Source of the DNA: Periplaneta americana
Lineage: Eukaryota > Arthropoda > Insecta > Blattodea > Blattidae
NCBI RefSeq assembly: GCF_040183065.1
Contig: NC_091122.1
Span: 159,799,455 to 159,863,454 of the forward strand
Direction: 5' to 3'
Length of the DNA: 64,000 nucleotides
Shown one piece after another: positions 10,212-23,123 of the stretch (positions are counted from its first letter, which is position 1; every line of letters starts with the position of its first letter). The notes under the pieces were generated by a model. That model worked only from the letters and a program-made list of their open reading frames with translations, searched no databases and was not told the DNA's origin. The position numbers were made by a program, and so were the translations under genes.

Positions 10212-11056
10212 TCATAAGTAAACACTGAAATAATGAAACAATTGTCTTTAGAGACAATTAATATTAGGTACCTTCCACAAAACTGGCTTCATTTATACAC
10301 TGACGGATCCTTGATCTCCAGGGAACAAGATGCAGGTGCAGGTGTTACATGCTGTCTTTCTCACTTTATAGATCTCCTGGATATGGAACAACAAGTTTTG
10401 ATGGAGAAATCATTGCAATAAGTGAAATCTCAGGAATCTTCTATGCCACATCAAAATTTAAAGATGCAGTTAAATTGTCAGACTCCAAAGCAGCTATTCT
10501 ATCAATCGTCTCTAGACACACACCTTCATCTCAAACAGCAGAAATAACTAAAATGCTCTCTCAATTAATAACACTCAATAAAAGAATTGTATTTCCCATT
10601 GTGGAATCCTGGGAAACGAGAATGCGGATGCTTTAGCAAAGAAGGGCAGCACTGCTGCTTACAGACCTGTTACTAAATCTACGTATTACTCTGTGAAAAG
10701 ATTTATTAAATCTACATACTTAGACTTCAACAAACAAAATTTGATAACACAATCTCAAGGGAAAAAATGGAACTCTCTGCATCATAATCCACAGTTAATT
10801 CCCGATTTACCACGCAAATCGTCTGTAGCTGCATTTAGATTGGCAACAGGCCATGATTGTTTGGCAAGCACCTGCATAGAATTGGAATATATCAGTCCCC
10901 TAACTGCCCATTGTGCAACTCAAATCAAGAAATGATTCGGAACACCTCAAAATCTGTGCTTCAGTGACTGACCGTGACAATATCTTTGAAAAATATTGGA
11001 GTGCAAGAGGTCAAATGACTTTATTGTCAAACGCCTGGCATTAGAAAACAACAACA
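10212..11056 (+). mobile_element. RNase H LINE, 5'-truncated, + strand
   Basis: An 8-base direct repeat, ACATTGTT, abuts both ends (10204-10211 and 11057-11064). The insert starts inside RNase H, with LYTDGSLIS carrying the first catalytic aspartate. It continues through KLSDSKAAILSIVS and a decayed NENADALAKK region into the post-RNase H tail and the CAACAACAAC end. Several frameshifts break it. RNase H with a CCHC-like C-terminus points to the I/R1/LOA group of non-LTR elements. Confidence 0.9.
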
Positions 11057-11682
11057 ACATTGTTACATTTGTTCGGATCTAATTTCTGCACATTTAGTAG
11101 ACAGAATTAAAATTCTTTCAATAATTTGTTATCGTAATTCACTCTCTCTTGAATTGATTGAACATACTGGGAATTAAATCAACGGCTATCCCAAAACACA
11201 CTATGAATTATTTCATATAAAATCATTTTTATCTGGAAAATGAAGCAAAAATGAGCAGAATTGAATTAAACATTTTTACATTTTTGTTTGAAATATTTCA
11301 AAGAATAACCCTCTGAAATTAATGACATTAGTTGTGTTTCACTCTGTGTACTCTTAGTGCAACAGATAACACCATAAACACTTCTTGTTGCAATGTTATG
11401 TAATTGAGTAATCACATTTTAGATCATTTTGAGTAGTAGTAATATACTAGTAGTCGTGGTGATGGTAGTGGTGGCGGTGGTCATGGTTGTTTAAGAGCTC
11501 ATGAACTACCAGAATTACTTGGGCATTGATAGTTTAGAAAACCACTTTTTTGGGGAGCATGCCTAAAGATTTCCGAAAGTCGGCGCTTATGATTGGTTTG
11601 CAGTGCTGAAATTACTTTGATACTTATTTTATGTGGAACAACTTTTTATGTTTTGAAATTAATTAAGTTATGTATCTTTCAG

Positions 11683-11827
11683 ATACAACTCCGGAGGTAA
11701 ATGCTTCTCTCAAGTCCATACAAAACATCTGACAGTCACCATCGATGCCTTCACCATCCACAACAGCTTGTGGCAAGGAAAGAAGGTGGCTTTACCTAAC
11801 AAGAAGGATATGGCACTTGTTATTTAG
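11683..11827 (+). CDS. Patronin: Patronin/CAMSAP last coding exon, CKK C-terminus and stop
   Basis: The acceptor is TTTCAG at 11682. The exon supplies the last 48 codons including the TAG stop at 11825-11827: KYNSGGKCFSQVHTKHLTV, then TIDAFTIHNSLWQGKKVALP and a short tail. These correspond to the C-terminal strand and end of the CKK domain, including the conserved IHxxLWQ motif. Phase 2 entry matches the previous exon. The protein ends soon after the domain, as in other family members. Confidence 0.97.
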
Positions 11828-11966
11828 TTGTCAGTGTTGTTAAATTCAATCAAAGTTTATCACTTAAAAAAACGGCAAGTTCTTGATGCAATGTTTTCAT
11901 TTACCGCAGCGTAAGCAGAATGGATGGACTGCCATAGATGTAGTTTTGGAGTATGAATGGTTCATA

Positions 11967-11972
11967 AATAAA
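11967..11972 (+). terminator. Candidate Patronin polyadenylation signal
   Basis: AATAAA occurs 140 bases after the Patronin stop. Because the flanking DNA is very AT-rich and further AATAAA copies follow, the real 3' end could lie well downstream. Distance and motif are the only support. Confidence 0.3.
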
Positions 11973-14322
11973 CTTACCACAAAATATATGAAAGCTCTTG
12001 ATCAACCTGTGGAAGGTCGACAGGAGCCATAGTCATTTTCTGATTTGTGTCATTAAACCGAGATTCATTTTACAAGTGTACGGTGCTTTGTTGACTAGCA
12101 GTGGGTTGCCGGGCTTTCTCGTTCATTCCCTCTGTATATGTGGCTTTGGCCTGAGTTATATTATTTTTAATAATCAATGTTACATCGTCAGCACCATTTT
12201 TGTGCTTCATTGAATGATTATAAAGGCCAAGACTTGGTCTTGTCTTGCTGTTGTATGCTCTTTTTGGAGAATCCATGCTACGGTGTAGGTGACATGAGAT
12301 TATTAATCTCGTATTTTGTATCTAAATCACGAAATCATGAATTCAGCACTCCAAAATCTGAACAGTCTACAGTTCTAGGTAGCATGATAGGATGATACTA
12401 CATATTTTCGTCCACACTATACGTATTGGCTGATATATTTTTAATTTAAAAATTTGAGAGCCATGAGAAGTAAGAAATATATAAAGCAAAAAAAAAAAAA
12501 AAAGTTTTACCATTGCCTATGTTGTATGTAAGTAAAGATATTCAAAAATTGACTTTTTTTCAGTGATACTAATTTCCAGTTAACTAAGAATTATAAGTAA
12601 AATGATTTACTAATAGCATTTAACATGATGAATCCGATTAAACACTCACATTAGCCAGAATATTGTATATTGTGTTGCTGCAGCAAGTTGGCAATTGGTT
12701 GTATCTCAGGTGGTTAATCAGGTTGGATATAAGAAAATATCTGTTTCACCAAGTTGTCATAGTGTTAACTGCTAGTAAAGGAATGCTCCATTAGGTTTTC
12801 ATGTCATGTACATGTGGCGTAAATATCCTGTATATCAGTATGATGTTCAGATACCCATAAAAATGATGAAGTAAAATCCATTTAAAATCGTCTGATGATT
12901 TAATCCAGAAAGCTGAAAAGAGAGAAAAGTACTAAAACATAAAGACAGATCTAGCTATTTCGACATTGAGGATACGCTCTTCTAGGTTTAGCTAATTTTC
13001 GCAGACATTTGTTCTGAAATTCTGAGTAAGCTGTGTTATATCTTCACAACCATTAGACTCTTACAGCATTTATTGCATGTTGAAAAACTACATTTTCTGT
13101 CATCTTCGCTTAAAATGTTACAATTTCAGGTTTTTAAAAAAGAAGAAAACTGAAGCAGAAATAGTTTAGCACGAACAAAGAAATATTTTATGTATATTGT
13201 AGGATGTTGTAAATGGCCAGGTGTCTGCTTATTAACCTTTCATAGTGGTTATATAACAGAGCTTTAATGTAAGCTAATATTTATGTACTTTGGTTATCAA
13301 CGTCACTTACAGTGCTGACTATAAAAAATTTTTGTTGTGGATTTTTTCTGTTTTGGTTTTACATTATTATGTGCATTCAACCTCAAAGCAGTTAGTATGT
13401 TGTCTCCAGTATATACTCTTAACCTGCCACTAGTCATTACAAGAATATTACTGTAATCTGAAAAAAGAAATATCTCCAGAAAGAATTCTTAATTTATAAC
13501 GAACGTTTCATACTGCACACATGCTATCTGTGGTCTCGTAGAGGTTCAGTCAGAAATGTTGTCATTTAAATTATGATTAATACTCTCTAACAAAAACAGT
13601 GCACGATAATTATATTTCTGTTTGCTAATACTTGAGAGCTAGACTGTAGGTCAAGTTTTTCTATCTCTGATACATATATATCCTCTGTCCCCTGTCCTGT
13701 TTAAAATATCGTGTTACTTATGTTTTCACATCATCATCCTTAAATGAAGTCTTCAGTCTTTGATAAATTGTTTTGTGCTACATTATGAGTAACTATCATA
13801 TAAATATTTCCAATGAAAAATACATTTCACATACTGTTTCGATCTAGCAGTTCTATCTCTTCCAACTATAATAATTATCAGAGTAAAACATTTAATTTTC
13901 AAGTGATTCTGGCATGAAAACAATAGTAACACATTAGATTTGACTTCGGAGAATTTTTGTGTAGAAAAACTTGTTCCACAGTTTGTCTAACAATTCTTAA
14001 GATTGAGTATTTTCTTTGTTATCCACTGCAAAATTATAAGATTTTCAATTTAATTTGTAATTAACATTCATGGATTTATTATGCTGGTAGAGTGAAATAC
14101 CCATGTGAGTTTATGGTAAACAAGAAAAGTCTTGAAAGCGGACATACAGAATTGACAGGGCAAGTAGAATTCATTCATTAATCTAAATATTACATAATAC
14201 CGATTCAAATCATGCTTAAATATGCGATTTGTTGGTATATCTCTGATCTATTAATTTATTTGCAAACATTTAACATAATGATGAGCTGTAAAAACTGCTA
14301 TTATATATTTCGAAATTATTTG
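11973..14322. other. Patronin 3' UTR or intergenic DNA, nothing else seen
   Basis: No conserved coding sequence, RNA gene or bounded element was found. The stretch may include a long Patronin 3' UTR. A homopolymer A run lies at 12488-12503. Short open frames occur on both strands but show no family motif. Confidence 0.45.
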
Positions 14323-14330
14323 GATGCAGT

Positions 14331-15172
14331 CTAGAGGGCTATAATAGGAGAGAGGGGCTCATAAGCCGGATTAAGTGTAATCTGTCAAGAAGCTTCTTGC
14401 AGCCACGTGCATAAAAATGGCGGGAATTTCAAACGTCTTCCCTGCACAAAAAACAGCGGAAATTTCAAAAGACTTCTCTACAACTTCCCGTTATATTCGT
14501 ACTTACATCAGTGTTTGAAATGTAATCATCCTTATTACAATTTTGACTCCCCCCCCTTTTTTTAAATAAACCTTGAGCCAATACCATCAGCGTTTCCAGA
14601 ACATGAGGTAGGAAATGGACTGTGAAATTTGAAATGATTTTGACATGACCAACCAAATCTGTTGTGTTAGAATGCGATTTAGTAACAGTATTTTATTTTG
14701 TACATAAACATATAAAGGTCTTTATTGCGAATAACTGTTTGCTGTTTTCGGTAACATATGATTTATAATGATGCACATGGCTGAAGAAATCTAGCAGTAT
14801 GTCTAATTAGTTTTATGTGATAACATTGCTATATATTGTAAATGAAAACTCACCTTTCACTATCTCCCGGTATTTTGAAGAAACATTTTGTGAGGTGACT
14901 ATTCCTTCTATTTTCACAATCGGGATACTCGCATTTAATATGTGCAGCCTATGCAATTAACAGACATAAACAAGAATTCTGTAATTGAAATTAAAAAATT
15001 CAAAATATCTTCCTTAAAATGTACTTCCAGGACTAACAATTTAAACCAAAAACAGGCATGTTAATTCTCCATTTCCAGGAGTCTAAATTCAGTGGCGGCT
15101 GCTTAGAGTTAAAAGCGATTAACAGAAAAAAGATTGAATTGAACCCCTCTCTCGTCTATTATAGTTCTCTTG
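14331..15172. mobile_element. 842-bp TIR element, possibly hAT-like
   Basis: The left end reads CTAGAGGGCTATAATAGGAG and the right end in reverse complement reads CAAGAGAACTATAATAGACG; both run into GAGAGAGGGG. The flanks GATGCAGT (14323-14330) and GTTGCAGT (15173-15180) agree at 7 of 8 positions, suggesting an 8-bp duplication. The interior encodes no transposase. Confidence 0.6.
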
Positions 15173-15180
15173 GTTGCAGT

Positions 15181-16839
15181 GGAGTTCATGCAGATAAAAA
15201 AAAAAAATAAGAGAGTGATACTTAAAAAAAAAAATTGTTTCCAGAAAATCGAGTTTATAATATATCTTTCTGACTGTCTTCTTCTCTCTTACAAGCTGTA
15301 ATAATTATATTCATTTATAAAAATCTTAAAATTACATTGTGACAATTGTTATGTCGTACTTGTAAATGACATTTCTTAGATAAAATTTCAAGATCTCATT
15401 ATAGAAGACAAAAGTGTTACGGTATTTAAAAGATAAAATGACCTGGGTGTTGTAGATTTACACAAGCACTAATGTTTAAACATTAAATTTGTAAAATAGC
15501 TTATTAATAGACATGGTCTTGTTTAAATCTTCCAACACCCTGCCTCTGTTCCACTGTTTTGGATATAATAAGTAATATTGATTTAAAAATGTTTTCACAA
15601 TCTTATGTAAAGTTTCAATTCGTGTAAAAGTACTATGAAACTGTAATTTAATGCTAAGCACCTGTGAACATTAATAATTGAGATTACCTTTATGTCTGAA
15701 AGCTGCCTGCCTGCGTGTACAATACCTTAAGAAAGGTTATTTCTTTAGTATGTGTTGCATTATAGGAAAATCAGTTTGTTGGAGTTGACTTCTTAACACT
15801 TATGTTAACAGTATTTAATCCTTGACGTATTTGTAAAATGAATAATGGCTAGTGTGAATGAAACTCTCAGAGTATACAAAACCAAGCAAACAAAGACATA
15901 CATACACCAGTGCTTTGTGTTCCATAATTTTTCAGCGATGGAACTCTTACAAAGGCATGGATAAAATTAAACATATTTTTGTGTGTTTCACATGAACTGT
16001 CAAATTCTTATGAATTGTTTATGGCTGTTTCACTCTTGCTATCTTTTTCTCACTTTTGTCTTTTTCTTTCCCCCTTCCCCTCCTTCCTCTCTATCTGCCA
16101 CTCTCGCTCTGTCATAAGAAACATAAATTTCTGTAGAGTACTTTGTATATTTATAAACATAATTTATGATTTGTTTATTAAAATTTCGCTTTGATTTGAT
16201 TAACAATTCCCAATGAGCGAATTAGTTTATTTGCTCTGTATTTATGTAAAATGCTTGATGATAACAATTTTAACGAAATGTGTTATTATTTTGAGAACTA
16301 CTTTCTACAAACTGTTTCTTGCACGGTTATGCAGGAATTAACAGGGCTCATCATTTACGACATTTAATCTAATTTTTGTACATACTTTAGTGGTGGGCTC
16401 GGATGTAATTAAACAGTATTTGCTCGAAGTATCAGATTTTTATTCTGATAAGCTTTTATTTCTGCAATATCTTGTATTAGTACTCTGTCTAATTTGTTAC
16501 TGTTTATTTAAAGAAGTGTTCAATAATGTTTTGTACGAGTGAAAATAATTGTTAATAAAATTGCATGGATAATAGATATGTTATGATTTCATATGTAATA
16601 TTTCAGATGCTTATATCCAATACGAATTTTTTGTGTAATAACAGACAAATTTTATATGTTCTAACGTTATTAAATAAGTATTCTGAGCGACTATAATATT
16701 GTACCAATGTTGTGTAAGTTGCTGATCACCGACCCTTAAAATGTTCCCGAGTATTTTTATTTCATTAAATAGAATTTCAACAAACATAGTATGACATCAG
16801 TTCATCACATATAATTTTCTGGCTTTTGCTTTGTCGTTG
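15181..16839. other. Intergenic, nothing recognised
   Basis: This is AT-rich sequence with no exon, bounded repeat or RNA gene that I can support. AATAAA and TTAATAAAATT motifs (for example 16549-16558) could serve as polyadenylation signals for a long Patronin transcript. Confidence 0.4.
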
Positions 16840-17070
16840 TCTTCATAACCGAAGTGAGAATGACACCGTGATTAAGGGTAGCATAGTGAAATCTCTTCCT
16901 TCTTTAGCGTTACAATGGGGAGTTAGTAAAATGACATCAAAGTCACAGAATACCTGAGAAAAACTGTGAAAACCCTTGTCTGCCACAAATTCCACTTTAT
17001 TCTTATCAGGATTTGAACTCTGAGTCTTTCGTGTTGAAGATGATCTACTGTGCTTTAGCTAGCAACCAAT
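16840..17070 (-). repeat. Degenerate tRNA-derived SINE
   Basis: On the minus strand the region 17070-17000 has an A-box-like TAGCTAAAGCACAGTAG and a B-box-like GAGTTCAAATCC at the expected spacing, followed by a non-tRNA body to about 16840. No target duplication was seen. Stems are too poor for a working tRNA. Confidence 0.55.
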
Positions 17071-17478
17071 AGGAATACAAGTCCTTATTTCTTTCCATCA
17101 TGTATGTATAGAAAGACCTTTAATATTTTGTAATGTTCGCAATTCATAGTAGGTTGAAGGTTCAGATACTGAGTACAAAATATCTAAATATTTTAGGAAT
17201 TATTTGTTTCACTGTCATGACCAAAGAATAATTTAATGTTGGGACATATGACATAAACAGAAGTCAACTCTCTTCTCCTCCCTTCTGCCTCAAGGTTGAT
17301 TTGCTGTAACATTGTACGTATCAAAACATATAAATAAGCACGGAAAAATGACGAACTGATATTTGTGCTCTGAAACTTTATATAGCATGAAATGTTTATG
17401 ATTGATATAAATGTCATTAAAATAATCTAAACTTTAAGTAGGCTTTCTAATACAGCATTCTTTCATGTGTCTAATAAT

Positions 17479-18144
17479 TAGGGGTGTGATTTTATGGTGA
17501 TTATTTTACCCTGATTTCGGTGATTAAAATGGTTTAATTTTGGTGAATATTTCGTAAAAAAAAAAAAAAAAAACAAGCAATTTCGCGCATATTTTGCACC
17601 CTAAAGAATCTTAAAAAATAATAAAATAACATTTTTTTTAAATTATTGAAACAATTCCCATAAAACTAACAGAAAATTGTTTGCGTCATTAATTAAATTA
17701 ATAATTCAATTTCATTCTACTGTGAGGGCGGTGAAGGTATTTTTGATCTCATGAAGACAGTTGTTGCTGGAAAGAGAAATGACCATTGTCTGCTTGTGCT
17801 GCTCTCTGGAAGTAATCCCTGAAACTATGCTTACATCATTGCTAGATGTCACACACCTGTAATGCTAAATGATCAGATATGTAGAAATGTTCATGTATAT
17901 TTTATAACGAAAATTTTCACATTTTATTTGGAAGAAAGAGACATTTTTCTTGAAAATTCTCCATAATATCTCTTTTTTTTGTTGAAATTATCGTGGTTAT
18001 AAAGTCATTTTGTTGATTTCTATCAATTTCGCATATATTTTTCACTTAATTTTGGACTTTCATTAAGGGATTTGCATTTTCCACACATGAAAGTAAGTTT
18101 TCAACACATGTCGCATATATTATTACCAAAAACTCACACCCTTA
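17479..18144. mobile_element. 666-bp hAT-type MITE with 8-bp TSD
   Basis: The flanks carry a perfect 8-base duplication, CTAATAAT (17471-17478, 18145-18152), which fits the hAT target consensus nTnnnnAn. The left end is TAGGGGTGTGATTTT and the right end in reverse complement is TAAGGGTGTGAGTTTTT. The interior is AT-rich with an A run at 17557 and no transposase. It is probably a non-autonomous derivative. Confidence 0.88.
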
Positions 18145-18152
18145 CTAATAAT

Positions 18153-19304
18153 TACTTTATCGAAGCAGAATTAAAATAAATTTTACAGTGCTCACATAAC
18201 TGTCTTTTCTATTTCAGTTACGGTATTCAGGTCAACTATGATCTCGTACACTTACTTCAAAGCAATTAATAGTGAACTGTATAGTATTCAGCATTTCAGT
18301 GTATAGTTTGAAAATTAAATTAGGCTTTAAGAAAATGAATTTCATAGACATGTTATTAATTTAACAATGTTTTCGCATGATTCTTGCAAAATAAAATTAA
18401 CATAATTAATCACTTAGCAAAAATATACTCACTCTCATGGCTTTTACATTAAAGTTAATATGATTAACTATTAATATTCATACTTTTCATCTCTGGTGAA
18501 ACCATATGGAAAGTATCAATTGAAGATCCTCTCTGCTACCTGTTATTCAGATATCCAGAGTTCGAAACTGCTTTGACTCAGGTCTCTACTCACCAAGCAG
18601 ACCCTTGAAATGAATGTCACAGTCGTATCTTTGTGCAATCTGCAGCCATTACATTCCTTCCCTTTCCAATTTTCCATTCATATCATGTACAAATTTTCAT
18701 CTGCTGTTAGTAATCATTGCATTGTCATTAAATTACATAATACAAAGCGGGCAGAGCCAAAAGAAGTTTATTTTAAGATATTCTTGTATGATAAGACATT
18801 TACACACAGAGAGAGAGAGAGTTGTTTGGTTTTTATGCTGGTGCTTTATGTCTTTGTGTCATTGTGATATGTCACTAGTCTTAGAACATATTACTGAATA
18901 CCTTGTAGTTCTTATGCACTTTTTTTAAGTACACTAGAGAATTTCCTTTCTTCTGTAATGTGTGTTCTAAAGAGCTTTGTTACTGAGATAGTTTTCTTTC
19001 TGACATTGTATGTACCTTTTTATTGTAATTGACTGGTGCTTTTTTCTACCTTTGTTCATTATACAAGCAAATCCTTTTAATGATACAATTTATATTTGTT
19101 TTCTTTGTAATAAGAAATTAGTAGATGTGTGTTGGAAGATAAGAGCACTTAAACAATGATTTCTAAGAATATAATGCAGAAAAGATAAATTCCTAAAATA
19201 CAAATTCAGAAACACTTATAAATATAGTCTTTTTTTTTTCTTCAGTGCATATTTCTTTATGTCGGATATTTAGAATTATTATAAAGTAACAATTGAAATT
19301 AATA
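18153..19304. other. Intergenic, nothing recognised
   Basis: There is no conserved frame, RNA gene or bounded element. A short GAGA run at 18812-18822 is the only simple repeat. Confidence 0.4.
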
Positions 19305-19306
19305 TA

Positions 19307-20198
19307 CCATATTTCATCACATAATCGTCACATTTTAATGCTTTTTTTTTTTTCGAGTGAAAATATATGGTGCGACCATTATGTAAAAAATCAATTGAGA
19401 CCCAGAATCCAAGAGGGGCTCAAGTCCATTACATCAAACTTTTGGGAAATTGAAAAAAATGTTTGCTGTTGCTACAAAATGCCTCTAATTATTTTTTTCG
19501 TAAGTACATTTCCATTACATCTTTTCATATAACCATGGCAACAAGCTTCTACTAATTATTTTGCATGAGAAATAAATTTTGAAAGTGATTAAATATTGGG
19601 CCCCTCTTGGATTCCGAATCTCAATTAAAATGGTGACGATTGGTCGCATAAACTTTCAGTAGTCAGCTTCCATATAATGGAGACATGTGTGAGCAAGTAA
19701 TTAGAGCCAAGTTTCATGATTTGTTGCAGAAGAAGGAGAGGGAAGCCGATATTAGTATGGGATGCTGGAAGTTTAATGTGAATAATACCTTAAAAAAGAT
19801 ATATAAATTACTGTGGTGTTACTGAATTAAAAACACTTTTTAATTGACTAAATACATTCATGATATTATTTAATCACTTGTACTGATACATCTGATACAC
19901 TGAAGTCGATATTATTTGATTAATGGATCAGTCCACGGAAAGATGATTATACTGAACTGAAGGCATTTATGGCCATTGGCTTGATGCTAACACCTCACAC
20001 CTCCACTCCATTTTCGTCACGGCCACTACTGTTTCTCTCTCGTACTTTGTGTTGCAATGGCGGCACATTATTTTTAAATGATCCTAGATCATGATAAACG
20101 GAAATATCCATGTGGTGAAATTTTCAAGTCCTGATCAATTGTCTATAAATGAGGGTGCAACCATTATGCAATGGCTACGATTACGTGATGAAATACAG
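19307..20198. mobile_element. 892-bp TA-inserting TIR element with internal foldback
   Basis: TA flanks both ends. The left end is CCATATTTCATCACATAATC and the right end in reverse complement is CTGTATTTCATCACGTAATC. Inside, a block at about 19393-19425 and its inverted copy at 19598-19628 (sharing the AATCCAAGAGGGGC core) form a second hairpin. TA duplication and end sequence suggest a Tc1/mariner/pogo relative. No transposase is visible. Confidence 0.8.
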
Positions 20199-20214
20199 TA
20201 ACTGCCAAACAAAT

Positions 20215-20970
20215 TGAGCAATCAAAATGAACTAAGTAGCTATGGAATATGCTAAGAATGAGGTTTAGTCTACACATGTATTGTCTGTTGTATATATTAG
20301 GCAATTGTATTGGCTACATCACTAAGAATAAAGTGGACCTCATCTGTCCACAGTAACCATTCCAGTTCAATTTCAGTCTCAACTAACACATGTAATGGAA
20401 AATTCTATCTATCTACATAATCAGCTTCATTCAATTCAAGCATCATTTGCAGTTTATATGGATACATTTTCAGAAGTTTGCGTAAAATTCTAAACACTGC
20501 TGTATAGCATTTGCAAGCATTTGCTTAACAGATAGCTCTGCTGACTGGTAAGGGGTTTTCTGTAGCGAGGTTTTGGCTTTCATAAAGAACCTTTGCAACC
20601 TGTTCACTAATTTTTGGTCTTCCCAAGTTAATTCTATTACCATAAAATGGGGTGCATAGAGACACAGGGGGTGAATAAGGACGAGTTTTATTATTTTTTA
20701 TTTCTTTGTGTCAAGGATTAAATATAATAATGAGTGTTTATGTTTTCATTCATAAGGAGTGAACAAATAAACACTCTTATTTCATTTACTCTTTGATACA
20801 AAGAAATAAAAAATAATAAAACTTGGTCCCTATTCACCCCATTATACGGTATGAACTTATTTTCTTCAAACTTCTTAATTAATGCACTATAAGAAAGTGT
20901 GGTACAAGGGCTTTCTCTCATATGCATTTTGCCGGAAATCTTAATTCTGCAGTGAAGTTTCTACCATATT
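20215..20970 (-). pseudogene. Tc/mariner-like transposase pseudogene split by a MITE
   Basis: Minus-strand frames give a helix-turn-helix stretch (SALIKKFEEN, 20860-20900). After the 210-bp insert, NRINLGRPKISEQVAKVL follows, then the ILRKLLKMYPYKLQMMLELN block and WLLWTDEVHFILS, which holds the first catalytic aspartate. Stops and indels follow. The order and motifs match the HTH-linker-DDE layout of insect mariner-like transposases. The TA MITE at 20640-20849 sits in the linker. Confidence 0.8.
20640..20849. mobile_element. 210-bp palindromic TA MITE
   Basis: TA lies outside both ends (20638-20639 and 20850-20851). The ends are CCATAAAATGGGGTG and, reversed, CCGTATAATGGGGTG. The arms are inverted along much of their length, sharing a TTTATTATTTTTTATTTC block and its complement, so the whole element can fold back. 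A half copy exists at 34700-34847. Confidence 0.88.
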
Positions 20971-22738
20971 TATAATAACATTACACCAAACCAATTCCTG
21001 TCCGAAGTTTTAAAACCATTTTCTCAAACTTGGAAAATGTGTGTAACAAACAAGCTAAACAGCTATTAAACTTTTTTATTTTTTGAAGTTTAATTATTGC
21101 ATCTTAACAATGAAAGCATTTGTTTCAGCACAGAAGAACTAAATCCCACTGGGGTGAAGGTGAGATAGGAAAAGAGAAACAATCTGTAGTTTACGAAACA
21201 GGGGACTTGAAGTGCTGTGAGGTGAAATGCCATCTTACGGTTGGATAACTTGGGGGCTATCTTAGAATTTTTTTGTTGAATATCACTGGTGACAGTGTAC
21301 TTGGAAATACACGTGGACTTGTGAACAGATCACAGAATACCAAATAAATAGTTCTCTATGATGGTTTTGCGTGCTATCAGCTGAGCCAAGTTGTTGAAAT
21401 TCTCCAAGTTTTCTGCTACTAACTTCAAGGATGAAGAAGGCTCCAGAGTTAGTAGCCGAAAGCTTAGAGAATTTAATTAATTTGACTCGGCTTGTAGTCT
21501 GCGAAACCATCATAGAACGACAATGTTTTCATACATCAGATTCTTTGGCGCGTAATATTTTCATACATACATGCGCTGTTCACTTCTTATTTATCTGGTG
21601 TTCTGTGCTAAATCCCATGCTTAGTGCATTCCATAGCCTCTTGGTTAATTTTTATTGCTCAATTTGTTTAGAAATTATATTAATCTCAACCATGTTAGTT
21701 ACTTTATAATAACCCTATATTTCCTTTATTCAGTTTTGTATTTGATATAGATAAAAATCAGATTTACAAAGAATACGAATGAAAATATTTTTCATATGGA
21801 AGTTGATCTTGTTTATACTGCAACACACAGAAAAGAAAACGTGAAAGAAATAGGGTTTATATTATAATATTGTAAAATATGCATCCTTCTCTTTCTGTTA
21901 TTTCTGACTATACTGCATGGTAATATTATTGGCAACACTGTATAAACTGAATAATCCAAGTTGAAATCACTCTTTACCTCAGGGTCTTACCGGAGTTTTT
22001 TAACTTTAGATTGCTTACACGGTCATCTTTGTCATAGACATTAATATAATTTTATATCCGTTTCTAATTCATGTGAATTTTAGTTAACAAATTTAACATT
22101 TCATATTATACTACAGTTACCTTAATTAAATATGTAACAAGATAAATGTACATTGAAATTGTGTTTATGTACTTTTATGTTCATCTTCTTGAGTTTTCTT
22201 GCTCAGATCAGTCTGGTATTTTCCCCTAATAAGAATAATTATTATTAATTAATAAAAATTACGGAACCTGTAATTTTAATTTACATATTATATTACACTC
22301 TTTTTAAAAATTGTTTTTTTCATTTCAGATAATTTACCTCAAAATTTATCCAGTTATGTCTTTTATTCTGTGAAACTTAAACTTGGAAAAAATTTGACCC
22401 TGCTCATTCATCATTATCTATGGTATTATGGCTCTTTGCAGTATCTTCTGTTTCCTTTAGCAAGATCATCTAACCATCGTAGCTTAGATTTCCCAATTCT
22501 CCTTTTACCACCTATTTTGCATGTAACAGTGTTTTGGGTATTCAGTTACTGTCCATCCTGATATGTGGCCCAGTGAGTGCAATCTTCTGATTTTAATATC
22601 AGTGACAATATTAGCATCTAAGTTTGTTCTGATTCTCCAATTTCTTGGTCATAGATAGGTTCAAATATTTTCTGCAATAGTTTTCTTTACCAGATATTTA
22701 GAACAATTACACGTTCAGGTAATGTCAGTTCCAAAAAC
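20971..22738. other. Intergenic, nothing recognised
   Basis: No conserved coding frame or bounded element was identified. Open frames on both strands around 21283-21709 overlap each other and carry no family motif. Confidence 0.4.
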
Positions 22739-22818
22739 CGGTTGGTTTTATGCAAATCCAATCTTTCAGGTGAAGCTCCCTGTAAAGCAGATTTGAATAA
22801 TTTCAAGGGAAAAATTGT

Positions 22819-22891
22819 TCCGGGGCCGGGTATCGATCCCGGGACCTCTGGTTGAACGTACCAGTGCTCTTACCAACTGAGCTACCTGGGA
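22819..22891 (-). repeat. tRNA-like cloverleaf, left arm of palindrome 1
   Basis: The 73-base body folds as a tRNA on the minus strand. D-stem GCTC/GAGC, anticodon stem CTGGT/ACCAG around loop ACGTTCA, a 5-base variable loop, T-stem CCGGG/CCCGG around ATCGATA, and a nearly paired acceptor stem are all present. Position 33 of the anticodon loop is C rather than the near-universal T, and no CCA-compatible maturation can be judged. I treat it as a tRNA-derived head, not a proven tRNA gene. Confidence 0.7.
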
Positions 22892-23123
22892 ACTCCACCC
22901 GACACTGTCTCAACTTTTCCCTTTATATCCACACAACTCGCGTGGGCTGATGAAACACCAGAGACCCACATCGAGTGCACACAATCTCTGTGTGACTTGA
23001 AATTGTGGTTTTCTGTTAACGTGCACAGTGACGTATATATTATGCAAATCTAATCTTTCAGGTGAAGCTCCCTGTAAGTTGTGTGGATATAAAGGGAAAA
23101 GTTGAGACAGTGTCGGGTGGAGT

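Noticed and set aside
21283..21709. Coding region on either strand
   Set aside because: The two overlapping open frames have no start context, splice logic or family similarity that I can see.
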